A DNA stretch of 5,718 nucleotides, from assembly GCA_018819005.1 (NCBI GenBank), contig JAHJQU010000301.1, forward strand, positions 1 through 5,718. Direction: 5' to 3'. The notes beneath the pieces are model-generated. The model did not search any database and was not told the origin of the DNA. It worked only from the letters and a program-made list of their open reading frames with translations. Numbering within the stretch: the stretch's first letter is position 1; the number at the start of each line of letters is the position of its first letter. Below are positions 4,648-5,718 of this stretch, in pieces. The translations under genes were made by a program, and so were the position numbers. This DNA comes from Pseudomonadota bacterium (GTDB taxonomy: Bacteria > Desulfobacterota > Desulfobacteria > Desulfobacterales > RPRI01).

Positions 4648-5340
4648 TTGCTTGGTACCATTGTCAACACCATTGCAATCCTTGCAGGATGTTTTGTCGG
4701 GATTATGCTAAAGGGAGGAATCCCTCATAAATATAATGAAACGGTCATGCATTCTATAGCCCTTGCGGTAATCCTGATAGGCGTGAAGGGTGCTTTAAAA
4801 TCGGACGATATTCTGCTTGTAATAATCAGTCTTGCAACAGGAAGCGTTATAGGTGAATTTTTAAAGATAGAGGATAGAATAGAAGCTCTCGGTAACTTTT
4901 TGCAGAAATTATTCGCAAGAGCGGGTGATGGAATATCAAAGGGATTCGTCACATCAAGCCTTCTTTTTTGTGTCGGATCAATGGCCATCGTCGGTTCGCT
5001 CGAAAGCGGACTCACGGGAAACCATCAGACCCTTTTTGCAAAGTCGCTGCTTGACGGAATCGGTTCAATAATCCTTACATCAACGCTCGGGATAGGAGTC
5101 TTTTTCTCAGCCGCATCTGTTTTAATATACCAGGGGGCTATAACTCTCACCGCATCTTATGTAAAACAGTTCCTCGTTCCGGAAGTAATAAGCCAGATGT
5201 CTTCAACCGGCGGAATTCTGATTGCGGCCATAGGAATCAACATGCTTGAAATAAAAAGATTAAAGGTCGGGAACATGCTTCCCGCTATATTCATACCCCT
5301 TTTATATTATATTTTTAAGCAGGCTTTTACCTCATTCTGA
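4648..5340 (+). CDS. DUF554 family integral membrane protein
   Basis: This protein is 230 residues, the usual length for the family. The frame also allows a TTG at 4642, but GGAGG (4636-4640) lies 7 nt from the TTG at 4648 and only 1 nt from the earlier one. The resulting N-terminus MLGTIVNTIAILAG also matches the family's typical start. About six or seven hydrophobic helices are visible, including the first 20 residues, VMHSIALAVILIGV, ILLVIISLATGSVIG and the C-terminal MLPAIFIPLLYYIF. The signature FCVGSMAIVGSLESGLTG followed by FAKSLLDGIGSI is characteristic of DUF554 (YdfK/YqgA-like). The family is a conserved inner-membrane protein, possibly a transporter; its function is not established. 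It lies directly after a terminator and 18 bases before a radical SAM gene, so the two are probably cotranscribed. A promoter is not obvious. Confidence 0.93.
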   Translation: MLGTIVNTIAILAGCFVGIMLKGGIPHKYNETVMHSIALAVILIGVKGALKSDDILLVIISLATGSVIGEFLKIEDRIEALGNFLQKLFARAGDGISKGFVTSSLLFCVGSMAIVGSLESGLTGNHQTLFAKSLLDGIGSIILTSTLGIGVFFSAASVLIYQGAITLTASYVKQFLVPEVISQMSSTGGILIAAIGINMLEIKRLKVGNMLPAIFIPLLYYIFKQAFTSF

Positions 5341-5358
5341 AATTAAGGTATAAAAAAC

Positions 5359-5718
5359 ATGCATTATGAAGGCAACATAATACGTCCCCCAAGCGAAGCC
5401 GACAGCATCCTGCTGCAGGTAACTGTAGGCTGTTCCAGGAATAAGTGCACCTTCTGCGGAACATACACCGGCGAGCGGTTCCGGATTAAACCTGATTCTA
5501 TCATTATGGAAGATATTGCTTTTGCCGCAACTTATTGCGGACGACAGCGAAGGGTTTTCTTGTGCGATGGCGACGCACTCATAATCCCGCAGAAGAGGCT
5601 CATTAAAATTCTTTCCGAAATTAAAAAGCAGATCCCCTGGGTGACAAGAGTCGGTGTATATGCCAATGCCAAAAGTCTGAATTTAAAAACATCCGATGAA
5701 CTGCGAGAATTAAAGGCA
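5359..5718 (+). CDS. Radical SAM protein, N-terminal part (runs off the window)
   Basis: The first 120 residues are present. The iron-sulfur cluster motif is C25-x4-C30-xx-C33 in VGCSRNKCTFCGTY, the spacing found in a subgroup of COG1032-like radical SAM proteins rather than the classical CxxxCxxC. A later FLCDGDALI segment matches the strand carrying GxD in these enzymes and probably contacts S-adenosylmethionine. The opening MHYEGNIIRPPSEADS is also typical of that subgroup. The ATG at 5359-5361 has AAGG about 10 nt upstream and lies 18 nt after the DUF554 stop, implying one operon. The protein should cleave S-adenosylmethionine to a 5'-deoxyadenosyl radical; the substrate is unknown. The C-terminal part is outside the window. 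Confidence 0.93.
   Translation, partial: MHYEGNIIRPPSEADSILLQVTVGCSRNKCTFCGTYTGERFRIKPDSIIMEDIAFAATYCGRQRRVFLCDGDALIIPQKRLIKILSEIKKQIPWVTRVGVYANAKSLNLKTSDELRELKA

Overview
The window reads as a bacterial chromosome segment, probably from a Desulfobacterota-type (deltaproteobacterial) organism. The support is circumstantial: a PEP-CTERM sorting tail of the VPLP type, a small PilZ-domain protein, a NarL/FixJ two-component pair and a DUF554 membrane protein beside a radical SAM gene. The species cannot be named from this sequence.

Layout. Positions 1-970 are a repeat-rich patch on the minus strand. It holds a short PilZ gene (148-450), an orphan PEP-CTERM C-terminus with no signal peptide (518-790), three diverged copies of an AT-rich repeat (about 1-100, 690-772 and 866-960) and a 100-bp imperfect palindrome (772-871). 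The palindrome carries an exact 20-bp copy of an internal piece of the PilZ gene. Positions 971-3313 are a minus-strand two-component operon: a membrane GAF-HisKA_3 sensor kinase followed after 1 nt by its NarL-type response regulator. The kinase appears to have lost its N-terminal transmembrane region to a single-base frameshift in a G-rich run. Upstream of it lie a perfect 18-bp dyad matching the GacA-box pattern TGTRRG-N6-CYYACA, a second imperfect site 23 bp away, and a plausible -10 box.

Positions 3489-3691 are a compact inverted-repeat element with a predicted three-way-junction fold. Next comes the DNA-binding end of a second response regulator (3701-3958, minus strand) whose receiver domain is missing. 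From 3959 to 4641 no convincing gene is seen. That stretch contains a 142-bp MITE-like element with 10-bp perfect terminal repeats and a 5-bp target duplication (4108-4249), paired TGGGGGTA repeats, a fragment matching the 3' end of a tmRNA gene (4556-4572) and a strong plus-strand terminator (4606-4632). This looks like the edge of an element integrated at ssrA.

From 4648 onward the plus strand carries a tightly spaced pair: a complete DUF554 membrane protein and the start of a radical SAM protein that runs off the window. By eye their codons are more AT-rich than those of the kinase operon, which fits a boundary near 4572.

Functionally, the kinase and regulator should act together as a phosphorelay if the kinase N-terminus is intact. 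The dyad upstream suggests control by a FixJ/GacA-type regulator, either the paired one or the relative of which only the DNA-binding domain remains. The left and middle parts look like accessory DNA shaped by repeats and gene decay; the right part looks like ordinary backbone.
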